64,000 bases of DNA from Mimachlamys varia (lineage: Eukaryota; Mollusca; Bivalvia; Pectinida; Pectinidae), in the NCBI GenBank assembly GCA_947623455.1, contig OX392538.1, forward strand, positions 31,247,001-31,311,000, read 5' to 3'. Below are positions 34,606-46,051 of the stretch, piece after piece. The notes under the pieces were generated by a model, which saw only the letters and a list, made by a program, of their open reading frames with translations, had not been told where the DNA came from and searched no databases. The position numbers and the translations under genes are program-made. Position 1 is the first letter of the stretch. Every line of letters begins with the position of its first letter.

Positions 34606-36088
34606 AGGTAGGCAGTATTTCCCTCTAATATACCTAGCTGGACATTACACTAACATTATGTCATTATTTTAACAAAACGGTTGATTTCAATGTTGAATGA
34701 CAGAATAAAATCATTTTGCACTATATTTCTAAAAATACAGAAAAATAGAAATGTGCATTCTGTCGGCTTTGAAATTCATTAAAAACATTTATTTAAGTGC
34801 AGAAGAAAAACTGGTGTAACGATGTTTCGTCGCAATGCACATTAACATTAAATACTAACTGTTGGATAGTAATATCGAACCTGAAAATGCTGTTCAATTA
34901 TTATCCTTGATTGCCTTTATAGAATTCGGTCATCACCCATTTTCTATCATTGTCGTCATAACTGGCCTGTGCACGTTACCACGGATGTGTTAAACACACT
35001 GCAATGATGCGGGAAATGACGTCATTTATGCTTACGATCTCGTCATTAAGAAACAAAATGGTTTTTATTTAAATCTCTTGGACGCTACTTCCTACGTTAT
35101 GACGTCAATGCTATATAAAAAAAATTCCATAGTGTTTCTTAAGTTTTAAAGTCATGATATATATCTAAAGATGTGTTATTCAACATATCAACACGACGAC
35201 TCTATCAAGTTGCCCTTGGATAGATACGGGCAGTATTTATTTCAATAGCTTAGAAATTATACCGTATGCATTGACAACCCACATCACATATACAAAGCTA
35301 TCGATTTGAAGGTTATTCAATTACATGACCTGATTTTATTCTAGAGTTCCATTTTCTTGGGTTTTAAATTAAGTCTGTTACCATCCCAACTCATTCGTGA
35401 AAGCGCAAACGAGCTATCAAATGATTATCTATATGACAAAACTGGAAAGCATCGCGTCTAATGTTGTATGAACGCGTCTTTTTTACTGATCAATAAATAC
35501 AACGACGCAATCAAATCAAGCAGCATGGCGTTGATTACAAATCAGTTGAGTAATCGACAAATTGATAATTTGTTCATTATCTCTTTCCTACCCACGCAAA
35601 GTGCTAAAGTAGATTTTATCATTTTTTTAATCATTATATACGGAACAATGGGATAAAAACATATGATTGCACCTATAGAATTTACTAACCGATATTCAAG
35701 AAGCACATGTCAAACATGAATCACACTACATCACGCATACAATTGTTTCGTCCTGCTAGGAATCATTTTGGACGATTGGGCCAAAAAGTGAAAAATCAGA
35801 ATTGTTCTCACTTGGTGTTAACATAAATAAGACCATACGAAACAAACTCATTATTTATAACATTTATTTGAAGGCCATTCTTGAATGTCTTACTCAATTA
35901 ATCTGTAGTATAAAATTTGAACTTTGAACTGTTGCGTTAGTACGGTATTCAAGTAACACTGTTAGTCCTTGTTCCTCTGAGATGTTTTGTCAATAATTCT
36001 CAAACTTCATACAGAGATTCCATCAAATAGGAACAAAACTAGTCTTTTAGCGTTTGTCAAAACAAATATATATATATAACAAATCCAT
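34606..36088. other. No gene; paired TGACGTCA motifs, family C fragment near 35740
   Basis: TGACGTCA occurs at 35017 and 35100. At 35740-35800 CAATTGTTTCGTCCTGCTAG resembles the centre of family C. The frame at 35468-35656 has no recognisable domain. Confidence 0.45.
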
Positions 36089-36089
36089 A

Positions 36090-36375
36090 CACACATACAT
36101 AACCATACATTGTCTCCAGCACACAAACACAAACATACCCTGTCTCAAGCACACATGCGCTAATATGATCATTCTCCAGCACACATACACCAACATCCCC
36201 TGTCTTCAGCACAAAAACCCCAACATACCCTGTTTTCAGCACACATACTCCAACGTTCCCTGTTTTCAGCACACATACAGCGACATACCCTAGCTTCGAC
36301 ACATATACGCCAACATATCCTGTCTCCAGCAAATATACACAAACATACTCTGTCTCAAGCACACATACACATATA
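36090..36375. repeat. 30-bp minisatellite, about 9 units
   Basis: Units follow the pattern CACACATACACCAACATACC then CTGTCTTCAG, 30 bp, with substitutions. Because 30 is a multiple of three, a minus-strand frame (36057-36362) stays open and gives a ten-residue repeat of the type YVGVCVLETG. The flanks give no start or splice context that supports a gene. Confidence 0.93.
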
Positions 36376-36603
36376 AAGAAATATCCTGAAACGACAAAAC
36401 TATTTAATTACTTCTATCAACAACATGCGTCAGCTAATCAAAATTCGTATATACAGATAGCAGTTGGGTTTTATGTCTAAGCAATTTAAATATGATGTAA
36501 ACTAATTCATTTTAGCATGTGATTAAATTTCACGGTTGATTAAAATTCGCGAAAATTAATCGCCGCGAAATAGTTTCAATCAGTGGTATGACAATTGTAG
36601 GAG

Positions 36604-36726
36604 TACTGTTATGTACTATAATAGGATTGATGACCTTAGTTATCGCAAAATTAAATCGCCGCGAAAAAGTCGTTTCATATGAAAACGCGAAATTAAATCA
36701 TCGCGAAAAAATATTGATTTTCAGTA
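36604..36726. mobile_element. Hairpin MITE family G, short inverted copy
   Basis: 123 bp from TACTGTTATG to GATTTTCAGTA. Inside are CGCAAAATTAAATCGCCGCG, TCGTTTCATATGAAAACGCG and AAATTAAATCATCGCGAAAA, the reverse complement of the content of the 18771-18899 copy. A further CGCGAAAATTAATCGCCGCG block lies just outside at 36547. Confidence 0.65.
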
Positions 36727-36796
36727 CATGTGACACACAACACAAAACTGGACGAGCCAAACATGTGACACACAACACAAAACTGGACGAGTCAAA
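36725..36796. repeat. 35-bp direct duplicate
   Basis: ACATGTGACACACAACACAA followed by AACTGGACGAG occurs twice in a row, identical except for one base near the end (GCCAA against GTCAA). Very recent. Confidence 0.92.
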
Positions 36797-37565
36797 TCCT
36801 TACAGTTTTGTTTTCTTTCTTTTTAGTAGCTAAAAGCTGTACACTATAGACAATCAAACAAAGTAGGGCGTTTCTGTATAAACGATCATTTTCATTTTCT
36901 ATATACATTTGTATTTGTTGGCAAAGAATCGTTAGAAATTCCGTAGATTTTCTACAGAAACCAGATCACAGACTCCTAATTCCTCTTATTAACTTGGTAT
37001 ACATTTAGATCTAGCAATGAAAATTTTCCAAATGCTTCAGAATTTCAAAATATCATGCTGAACAGACTCACTGTAATAAATCTCAATATGCTGGCTCACC
37101 TGGAATTACTCCCGATTACGTAAGTTTTAAGAAGTGGTCCTGATGTCGAAATCAGCTGTGTAAAGTATTTAAATAGTATTTAAATAGTATCTCAAAACTG
37201 TGAAGTTTGATCGAACTTATAACGATGGGATTTCCGCGGACATATTCAATATTTCCCCTTGGATCAAGTCTTTGCTTTTCCTGTTAAGAAAGCATGCTGC
37301 AGGCTAGTCATATTGTGTATACAGTTGGGATAATGATCATCCTGGGTGAGCTAAACAAAAACACCTCATCCCGAGGGTTAAGCGAGTGCCAAAGATACAA
37401 TATTTATACCGAAGGTTTAGTTTCTCTGTCGCGCACTGGTATGCTCTTGTTTCCCTCTCCAATTTATATGCGATGGGGTCAGGACGATGACAAGAATGGA
37501 ATGAAAGAACATTCTTTCCCTCCCATTATTAAAGGAAGACAACATGGCCGACCTAAACCATTACA
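36797..37565. other. No gene called
   Basis: The ORF at 37294-37668 (124 codons) has no recognisable domain and its 3' third lies in the MITE that follows. I see no splice sites that would rescue it. Confidence 0.4.
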
Positions 37566-37783
37566 TACTGTAAATCACTTCGATTTCGCGAGCTTACTAT
37601 TTCAGACATATTCGCGAATATATAATTTCGCGAACGTCTGTCTAGAAGTGACGATGACGATAGAATAAACACGGGGGCCTCCAATGACAGAAATATTCGG
37701 GAGGCATTTGAATTCTCGATTGAATCTCCTCGAGAGATAATGTGAAAATAAATACCTCGCGAAATATAAATGATTTATAATAT
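37566..37783 (+). mobile_element. Hairpin MITE family G, long copy
   Basis: Starts TACTGTAAATCACTTCGATT and ends near AAATGATTTATAATA. It contains TTCAGACATATTCGCGAATA, GACGATGACGATAGAATAAA and ATTGAATCTCCTCGAGAG. The copy at 39720-39965 holds the same blocks in reverse orientation. Confidence 0.8.
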
Positions 37784-38704
37784 GACTTTACTAACAAAGT
37801 CATTGACGTCACGTCAACAATAGCAAAATATCAAGAATTTTCGATTCGTTGAAAGTCCATGCAATCAGGTCTTACATGTTTTCACCTCTAGTGCTTAAGA
37901 TGGGGAAACTAATCATCTCATTTTATGCGGGTTCGAAAAAAATGTCTCTAACCAACGGGAAGATATTCTCGTATGTCAAACGTTCGGTACAAGGTTTTGA
38001 TAAGACAACCAAACGATAATATATCTTGGGTTGGAGACTTCTTCTGTCAACCCATCAAGGCAGGGTAAGACTAACTATGGGTCATAATACTTGTATGACG
38101 TCACGCCAACATTACGTTGACGTCACTGATTGATAATTGCAGATCACTTAAGACTTAAACAACAAGTTTCTTTTTCTGTTTTCACCTGAGAGAGGAGAAG
38201 ATACCTTTCTATGATTTAGGGGTAAGTCACAAAAAACCTCAACCCCGTCTGTAGTATCCCTTAATGTACAACCTACAATGAAGGATTGGCAGATCCCCTA
38301 GTTCGACTTTTTTGTGTCGAGAAAGATTATATTACTTTTATATTTAAATACTTCATGTTTCAATTAATCGGGTAAAATTCCCTATGTCATGATGCAAAAA
38401 TGATGGAATGCAGGGGAGGGAGTGTTATTTCATCCTAGGGATTTTTAGATAGATGTACAAGACCTTATTAAGATTGGGTATCACTCTCTTTGACGTGATA
38501 GAAAACACTTCAATTCTCCGCTAATATAAACCAAATTGCACATTTAAAATGTGCTGGAAAAAAATACATTGGGGACATATTGAGACATAAAACTCCTATT
38601 GTCCCAGTGTCCTGTAAACTGACTAATCACATTCAGTTTCCGGTCGCATTGCTTTAAATCTTATTGGACGTTTTAGTTTGAAAACTAATAACAGCTAAAT
38701 TCAA
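37784..38704. other. No gene; three TGACGTCA motifs
   Basis: TGACGTCA lies at 37804, 38096 and 38118, the latter two 22 bp apart. No supported frame. Confidence 0.45.
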
Positions 38705-39044
38705 AGGCCCAATATACGCAACTTCAGGATTTTTTTTTTTTTTTTGTGATTGTGGAAAATTCTGAAGAAAAAAAATACATTTGGTAACCATGCAAAAATA
38801 ATCATAAAACGAAGTTAATCTGAGCGGTAACTAACAAGAAACTCTTGATAGAAAAATCTAAAGAATTGAAAATAATTCAGGTGGGGTCCACTTCAGCAAC
38901 AAGCAGAAGTTAGAAGATAGTTCAAAATGGACGCGTGTTTACAAATACAGAGTTTCAACTGCTGCTGTACCGATAACCGCGTAAAAAAGTTATTAGGCTT
39001 GATTTTCGCTTCAAGATTTGCCGAAAGCTACATTTATTGGGCCT
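38705..39044. mobile_element. MITE family B, copy 3
   Basis: 340 bp. Left end AGGCCCAATATACGCAACTT, right end ATTTATTGGGCCT, right flank TTAA and left flank TCAA. The interior is the reverse complement of copy 2 in several blocks (for example GCGGTAACTAACAAGAAACT). The small ORF at 38927-39130 is incidental. Confidence 0.85.
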
Positions 39045-39048
39045 TTAA

Positions 39049-39719
39049 CATAAGTGTACTGTTTGGTACCCTGGCAATTACACAAGTTTTTCGTATCAAA
39101 AGCAAAATGAGATTTATGATACCTGTTTGACGTCTGAAACCTGTAAAGATTATTCGTCCAGGCACCAGTCGCTTTGAATGTTACAAACCATACTGCATTG
39201 TCAATTGATCAAGATAACACTGCACCAACTGTAAATATTAACTTAGTTTTTGTCCAATAAATCCCCAATAACCGATGCTACTTCCTGGTACCTCCGTCGT
39301 CGGAATGCAGGATGGAGAGAATGATGGTAGACGTCCAATAGATATGTTTACAACTCGCATTACCGCCATTAGATTAAAACAGATAATATCAAAAACATTC
39401 GTTGAATTGTCAAACTTTTTTTCCGGTTTGATTAATACGCACCAAACCGACTTTTGCTTGTTCGGACCCGGTGCAAATATTGAAAGATGCTGTCGTTATT
39501 ACTTATGAGACCTATATTAATGCAAATAAAACTTAATAATATGCACTTTTAATATGCACGATGCATTCTTTTCTGAAGGTGTGATCCGCTTTTGGCCAAG
39601 GCAGCGACATATTTTACAACAACAACGTTGCCAGACTGCAGACAGTATTGAAAATTATGGTTAAAGCAGCCGACATCCATCACGAATCATATCTTTGATA
39701 TCCATAGCAAGCCGTAGAA
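39049..39719. other. No gene seen
   Basis: Frame 39275-39508 is unlike any family I know. No repeat matched. Confidence 0.45.
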
Positions 39720-39965
39720 TACTGTTAATCACTTATATTTTGTGAGGTATATATTTTCGCGTTACCTAGCAAGGAGATTCAATCTCGAATTCAAATACCT
39801 CGCGGTTATTTCTTTCTCTAGAAATGCCCGTGTTTATTCTATCGTCATCGTCAATTCTAAATAGACGTTCGCGAAATTATGTATTTGCGAATATGTCTGA
39901 AATAGTGAGCTCGCGAAATAAAATATTCACGAAAATAAATTGTGAATATAAAGTGATTTATAGCA
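39720..39965 (-). mobile_element. Hairpin MITE family G, long inverted copy
   Basis: Reverse-orientation partner of 37566-37783, from TACTGTTAATCACTTATATT to AAAGTGATTTATAGCA. Shared blocks include TTTATTCTATCGTCATCGTC and GCGAATATGTCTGAAATAGT. Confidence 0.8.
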
Positions 39966-40749
39966 AAAAATCTCATATTAAGTGAAATTATGAACTTATG
40001 AGCTCACTTGACCCAACAGACTAGTGATTTTATGTCCATCTATTTGTCCCTCTCTCGTTTATTTTCTAAAACGCTACTTTTCCTGAACGGCCTAGCAGGC
40101 TGTGAGGTACCCTTAGGCATAGGACACTCAATTTTATATAAAGTCTTGTCCCTCTTGCGGGTAAGAGAGCGTGGTCAAACGAGAAAACTGGTAAATACTT
40201 AATACCCTTCTTTATTTGGTCTTGAGTATCTTTGGGTCGGTTTTTTTTAAACCGATAGGTTTTGTTTTTCTGGAACAGAACAAAAAATTAGAAAACGAAG
40301 TTTATGTTTAAAATCGACACCTATTGTTTGTAGTAAAAAGGAACCTTATGAGGGACAAGTGTTGGTAAGAGAGGTTTTTAGTTTGTGAACTATTGATTTG
40401 CCAAAGCAGAAAAAAGAGTGTATTAAGTTGCCATACTGTATAATCTAAAAAGGCATATCACCATATTAGATAAAACAACATTGTACACAGATAGATATGA
40501 CAAAGTAAAACTGCCAATTGTGAAAAATTCCTCTTTTAGTCTTTTAAGCGATGTCCATCTTTACCAGATTTTCATCTTTACTTTTCTAAAATCTTATATT
40601 GTGTCATAAAACATCAGTTTAAAAATATATCCTCAGCTCGTCACAAAAAGTACAGGATGCATGTACTCTTTGAAGAATATTGTTTTACCTACTAGTTTTT
40701 GTGAGCCATCCCCATATTACCATATATCTTGTTTTTTATCAGAGTTATG
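39966..40749. other. No gene seen
   Basis: AT-rich, T-runs near 40240; no repeat matched. Confidence 0.5.
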
Positions 40750-40872
40750 TAGGAGATCATGATGTATCCTATTTTAAATCCGGGTGCTTTAGGGAGGTCA
40801 TGACGTCTCTGCGTTTTACATCCGTGTGTTTTTGTGGAGTAATGACATATCTAAATTTTAACATCCGGGTAT
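40750..40872. repeat. 42-bp tandem repeat, three degenerate units
   Basis: Units begin GGAGATCATGATG (40752), GGAGGTCATGACG (40793) and GGAGTAATGACAT (40836) and end in AAATCCGGGTG, ACATCCGTGTG and ACATCCGGGTA. The periods are 41 and 43 bp. Confidence 0.8.
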
Positions 40873-42249
40873 AATGTGTATCATTATCTGGTTTAAGCTC
40901 CAGGCTTCATTTTTTGAGGAATCATGAATCTTGGGTTCCATCCGTTTATCTGTTTTTCATTTAATGTCGACCTTGAAATTCGAGATTTTTTCGTTGTTTG
41001 TTGACAAAAATCGTAAACAGTTCATATCGCTGACTCAAGGATGTGGTCTGATAATCACTTCATCGGTCGCCTGAGGTTATTGTAGGCTATACCATGTTAT
41101 TTGCATAGTTGTCATTAACATGATAAATATCTCGGAAAGGAGAGCTCACAGATAATCGTTATACAATTAATTTATTTAAAATATGAAGATACAATAAAAA
41201 GAGATGACCTTTCCGAAGCTGATAACATCACATGTGTACTGAGTATGAAGTGGCATCCTTGCAATATCACCACTAACGTATGTCAACAATATTGATGACT
41301 TGAAGGGTTTGGTATTCATATGACGTTAATTGCTATATCACGGTTAGGTTTCTGTGGAGCAAAATCACCATAATATGGGATAACCCTCGTGTACTATCTT
41401 TTGGACAGCTCATACCTCTAAATGTCTATGGAAATGACGGAATGTCGATGTATATCTTCCCTTCTGTAACTTAAACCCCAAACTGCTCGGAGTGATTGAT
41501 GGGAAATGGATGACGATAAGTACATGTATGTATAAAAACGCTACACAAAGGAAGTATCGAATGCCAGCCATGCTTCCATTCGAGTATCCTCTAGATACAT
41601 CGTATGTGTATGCATTTGAAACAATGATTTTTACGAATGCTCCAGGATATACACTGCAATCCAAACGTTTTGTTACAAACTTTGTGTAAATATTAAGCCA
41701 TAAGCCAACAGGAATAAAAGAACACAGCTGGTGCAATTTGATTGAGATAGTCCACTTATCAGTGACAATTAGCATTTTATTTAAAAAAGATACCTAAGTC
41801 CTGGAAGTTGCAGGGAGGGTCAAGGAAGGGGTCTGTTTTTGGTAATGTTCAAAAATAAATAAAATTTGTTTTTCTTTCATTTGCATAGTTAAATGGAATT
41901 AATAAAATGATCCACTGTCCAAAATATAAGAAAGACATACATTGTTGAATTGAATGTATTAAAAACGTGAAATTACAAACATATCGCATTTTGGATGGCA
42001 GTGTAAATATTAATTATATACTATACACTTGTAGTTTGTTGTCATTTTGGTGAATCGTTCAGGGTAAGGTAGCTTTGTTTTAGGACGCCTGCACTATTGA
42101 CAAAAAACACTGCAGAATTTAATAGTTAATTGTTTTATTTCATACTTTCATTTTCTGGAAAAAAAATACATACGTTGTTGTTAATCCATGCACAATGATA
42201 AAGATAAAAATGAACGATCAAGATAATAATATCAACATTAATATTCAAT
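40873..42249. other. No gene called; two opposed open frames at 41410-41775
   Basis: A minus-strand frame of 121 codons (41410-41775) overlaps an open plus-strand frame running from a stop near 41435 to 41689. The plus product contains YPLDTSYVYAFETMIF. Neither matches a family I recognise and no clear splice site bounds them, so I leave both uncalled. Confidence 0.4.
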
Positions 42250-42512
42250 AATCCAAGAGAGAGAAAAACTCAGAGAATAACAAAGCGTCAATAAAACCAT
42301 AATCCGAACTCCAAATCGATTAAACTAGAAGCAAAATAGGGGGGATTTACACGGAGACTCTCGTAAAAGCACAAGAAAATAAGACCAGGTTTTCCGGAAG
42401 AGTAAGCGTCTTCTGCTTCATCGACGACATTTGCCATGTAATTCTTTGTCACATCTAAGTAAACATCAAGTTCTCAAACGAGAACTGAGTATCATTGTCA
42501 ATCACATAAATG
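42250..42512 (+). mobile_element. Repeat family A, copy 7
   Basis: CAGAGAATAACAAAGCGTCA, CCAAATCGATTAAACTAG, TTTTCCGGAAGAGTAAGCG and an intact core. Ends near AATCACATAAATGC without the extended right end. Confidence 0.88.
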
Positions 42513-43179
42513 CAACGGATTCAGATAGGGATTGAGCCCTCTTGAACACATGGTCTATTTTTACACATATTTGTTTTTTGATAAATCTTTTCTGACAATA
42601 ATTACTTATGATCGTCATTAAATCAGCCAATAGGAAGAAATGGTTGCCATCTTTATCTTTCTGAAACCCAAAGTCGAGTATTTATATAAAGTGTCCTTCC
42701 TTCCTATCACTCCTCAATATTATTTGCTTTCATCGCCAACACGACAAACATTAATTTAAGCCTCTCATAACAAAATAATAGAATATGCATTACTCTTAAT
42801 TGAAAAAATATAAATAAATAGCTAAGACCTGCTCCTACCCTTAAGTACATACAGTATCAGCGTCAGCCACAATAGAAGCACAATGTATACACGACTTAAA
42901 AATATAACGGGGTTTTAGGTTTCATACAAGTAATTCAGTTAAACAGTCATTGTGATAAACTATTTGTTAAGTTCTATTTTTTGTTACGGCCTTTTTTATG
43001 AGGAAAGAACTACATAATGTATTTCAAGAAGGAGGTATGATTTAGACATTTATTTCATGGTTTCAAGTTGAAATGATGATGTGATTTAAAATGTTGTGAC
43101 TTTATCATAATATATAAAAACGCTATCGTTTGTACATATATTAGGTTTCAACTATTGTGCTAGTGTCTTCAACATATAT

Positions 43180-43405
43180 CTATTTCAAACATAAACATGA
43201 AGTAGTTTAAAAACTATGTTTTATAGTATACAGCTTGTTTGGAGGGTAATTTATAGTCAGTTTATATGGTAATGCTGAGGCAAAAACATGCCTGCGGTTT
43301 TTTTCCGGATCAGTGCATTCTTAACATTGAATTATTTAATGATTTATATGATAATGAGGTTCGTATACATGTCATGTTTACAATAAATGATACTACTGTG
43401 TGAAA
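43180..43405 (+). repeat. Direct duplication, left copy (partner at 45488-45717)
   Basis: Shares ACATGAAG.AGTTTAAAAAC, TTTGGAGGGTAATTTATAGT, GGATCAGTGCAT and TAACATTGAATTATTT with the partner 2.3 kb away in the same orientation, with roughly one difference every seven or eight bases by eye. Confidence 0.85.
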
Positions 43406-43499
43406 TAATCTAAATATCAACAAAAAAAAGGACAAAAATAACACATTTTCTGTTTTCAGCTTATCTGGAAGGCGTTGTTGTTTACATACTGCAGTTGAT

Positions 43500-43778
43500 T
43501 AAGTAAATTAGAGAATAACGAAGCGTTTACAAAATCAAAATCATAATCCGAACTCAAAATTGATTAAACCAGGGAAAAATATGAACAAAGGAAAACCTAC
43601 ATGGAGACCATTTTAAAAGAACAAGATAAAAAGACCAGGTGTTCCCGAAGAGTAAGTGTCTTCTGCTTCATCGACGACACCCGCCATGTAAATTTTTGTC
43701 ATATCCAAGTAATCATCAAGCTCTCAAAATGAGAATCGAGTATTATTGTCAATCATAACAAGTAAACACACTAATGAG
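43500..43778 (+). mobile_element. Repeat family A, copy 8
   Basis: Runs from AAATTAGAGAATAACGAAGC through CAGGTGTTCCCGAAGAGTAA and an intact core to CAATCATAACAAGTAAACAC. Confidence 0.88.
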
Positions 43779-43938
43779 CTGTATTCTTTATCCTATTCCT
43801 TGCTCTTACACTTTTGTTTGGTATTACCTGTGAAATTTGTGATATAATGTTCATGTAGATATCGGCTGATGACGAACAAATTTTCGGCATAGGAATTCGA
43901 GCGATGCTGTGTAATAAATTGCTCAATGTAATAATTTA

Positions 43939-44045
43939 TTACATTAAGGTTAACCTTATTGTAATAAATCAAAAATTATATACATTAAGCAACGCTTTTT
44001 GTAATAAACATGAGATTTAATACAATAAGGTTAACCTTAATGTAA
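43939..44045. repeat. Strong palindrome with 30-bp arms
   Basis: The left arm TTACATTAAGGTTAACCTTA then TTGTAATAAA (43939-43968) is matched by the right arm at 44016-44045 with one mismatch. Each arm contains its own smaller palindrome AAGGTTAACCTT. Between them a third related unit, ACATTAAGCAACGCTTTTTG then TAATAAA, is half-palindromic. The single strand could form a cruciform or a cloverleaf-like fold. Confidence 0.88.
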
Positions 44046-44047
44046 AA

Positions 44048-44330
44048 AAGATTATGGGCAAGTTTGCGGTCACCATGTTGGTTTAATTGAGAAATATTCT
44101 GTATCCTCAATTCTCACTTTGAGGACATGACATTTACTTTGAAGTAACCTTAATTTGCATAGTGGTTGTCGTCGATTAAGCAGAAAATATTTGTCCTTTT
44201 TATAAGGCTGGTGTTATGCCTTTGTAACTTTCCGAGGGTTTCCGAGTAAGTCGTTCTTTTGTTCATATTTCGCCCCTACGTTGATGAAGATTTTGAGTTC
44301 GGATTACGGTTTCGTTATTTCAAACTTGAA
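44048..44330 (-). mobile_element. Repeat family A, copy 9
   Basis: Minus-strand copy starting, on the plus strand, with GGGCAAGTTTGCGGTCACCA and ending with TTTTGAGTTCGGATTACGGT. The core has changed to TTTTCTGCTTAATCGACGAC. It abuts the palindrome at 43939-44045. Confidence 0.78.
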
Positions 44331-44409
44331 CTTGAAATAGACAAAAAGCATTCTTTGTATAGAGTACGACTCGTTGTGAGGATAATAACCAATCAGTTGT
44401 TATCAATAT

Positions 44410-44675
44410 CACAAATACTTACTATAAAAAACCAAGAATACCGGATGGTCAACAAACCATAATCACAAATCAAAAACGATTAAAGTAGGGACAAATATGA
44501 ACAAAAGAAGGATCTACACTGAAGAAAGGAAAAGGTTTTCTGGAGTAGAAACCGTCTTCTGCTTCATTCGTCGACACCCGTGATGTATCGATATAAACGT
44601 CAAGTGCTCAAAAGGATAACCGAGTCATCATTCAAGTAAGCACACTATTTAGCATGTAAAAAAACGTCCACATAC
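44410..44675 (+). mobile_element. Repeat family A, copy 10
   Basis: Opposite in direction to copy 9 and about 80 bp from it. Contains CCAAGAATACCGGATGGTCA, AAAAACGATTAAAGTAGGGA, CGTCTTCTGCTTCATTCGTC and AAAAACGTCCACATACAG. Confidence 0.78.
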
Positions 44676-45487
44676 AGTATATGTATTTAAAAATCATCTC
44701 TCGTTAAAAGTCAAATACTTCTGATGACTAATTCTAATAGGATAATATTTGAAAGTAGAACGATGAGGAAGCAGGAAATGGCAGCCATTTCTTTTTTTTA
44801 ATAACGACACCAAAGTTACAATAGTGTAAAATCATAAAACACATCATCAAAATATGACAATATTTAAATTTTGACCAATCGGAAGCCAGGAAAAAGTGGC
44901 CATTTTGTTGAAACAGAAAACTAAAGTTCGATTGTATTGTTATTGTCATGAGACGACACCTTAATACAAAATGCCATCAAGTTAGTAAGCAACATAATGA
45001 ATTACATTAGAAATAAATGGGTGGAGAGCTTGCTTGGCACCTTGGCAAACACCTGTAAATGTGCTTAATTAAAAGGGACCGTGGTGGCGATATTGGATGC
45101 CGACACTGCATCACAGTTATTCAAACCCATATAAAGTTTCATTGAATTATGGATTATGGTTTTCGAAAACAAATGACGGAATCCTCCCAGAAGAAACAAG
45201 AAGAAAAAGAAACGAAGCAAACAATATACCCCCCCCCCCTCGTAAAGAAATAAAACAACGACCAACACCATCCCACCACTGTGTTTGGGGCATACTGATG
45301 GATGTTGTGATTAAGATTTTTTGTTGGACGTTGTCAGATGCAAAAACGCAATTATTTTTGTCTTATGTCTTTTCGCCAGATCCTTTCAACTGATGTGTTT
45401 GTATTTATGACTGAAGGTGTATTTATGAAATAAAATACTGTTTAAATCAATGATTTGTACATTAATAATGTTACAACTATCATCTTT
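44676..45487. other. No gene called
   Basis: The ORF at 45097-45393 spans a C-run (45229-45238) and has no domain that I recognise; the overlapping minus-strand frames are equally open. The phrase GGTGGCGATATTGGATGCC near 45083 recalls the flank of the 58.8 kb copy of repeat A. Confidence 0.4.
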
Positions 45488-45717
45488 TCTATTTCATAAA
45501 TAAACATGAAGAAGTTTAAAAACTAAGTTTTTTACAGTATACGACTCGTTTGGAGGGTAATTTATAGTCAGTTTTACATAGTAATGCTGAGACGAAAACA
45601 TTCCTGCCGTTTTTTTTCGGATCAGTGCATACCCTAACATTGAATTATTTGATAATTCATATGCTAATGTGGTTCGTATATATGATATGTTTACAATAAA
45701 TTATACTACAGAGTGAA
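45488..45717 (+). repeat. Direct duplication, right copy (partner at 43180-43405)
   Basis: Begins TTCTATTTCATAAATAAACA and ends GTTTACAATAAATTATACTA. See the left copy for the shared blocks. Confidence 0.85.
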
Positions 45718-45892
45718 AGATGAAACTAACATACACACATATACTAGACCTTTTAAAGGACCTCTTTCACAACCAATGAAATTCAAACATTGTACTCAAT
45801 TATGTTAAAATGGTTTAGGTGCACTAAAAAACCGGAAGTGTGTAATATACAGCTCCAAAGATTCCTCTCTTCTATGACCTTTTATATTTAGT

Positions 45893-46036
45893 AATAGATA
45901 TAGTATGCCGAAAAAATTAATTTAACCGCACCAGGTGCTGACCGTAGGTCCGTGGTTTTTCTCCGGGTAATCCGGCTTTCCTCTACCTCCAAAAACCTGG
46001 CACGTCCTTAAATAACCATGGCTGTTAATAAGATAA
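45893..46036 (+). mobile_element. Family C fragment joined to a SINE tail (family H)
   Basis: The first 40 bp (ATATAGTATGCCGAAAAAAT then TAATTTAACCGCA) match family C. They run directly into a SINE 3' region: GTCCGTGGTTTTTCTCCGGG, TAATCCGGCTTTCCTC, GGCACGTCCTTAAATAACCA and GGCTGTTAATAAGATAAAAA. The terminus resembles that of family D, while the CTCCGGGTAATCCGG core resembles family E. Confidence 0.7.
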
Positions 46037-46051
46037 AAAAAATCAGTATTG

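Noticed and set aside
37294..37668. 124-codon ORF on the plus strand
   Set aside because: No recognisable domain, and its last third lies in a hairpin MITE.
41410..41775. Opposed open frames on both strands
   Set aside because: Product not recognised on either strand and no convincing splice sites; kept only as a note.
45097..45393. 98-codon ORF on the plus strand
   Set aside because: It spans a homopolymer C-run, both strands are open, and no domain is recognised.
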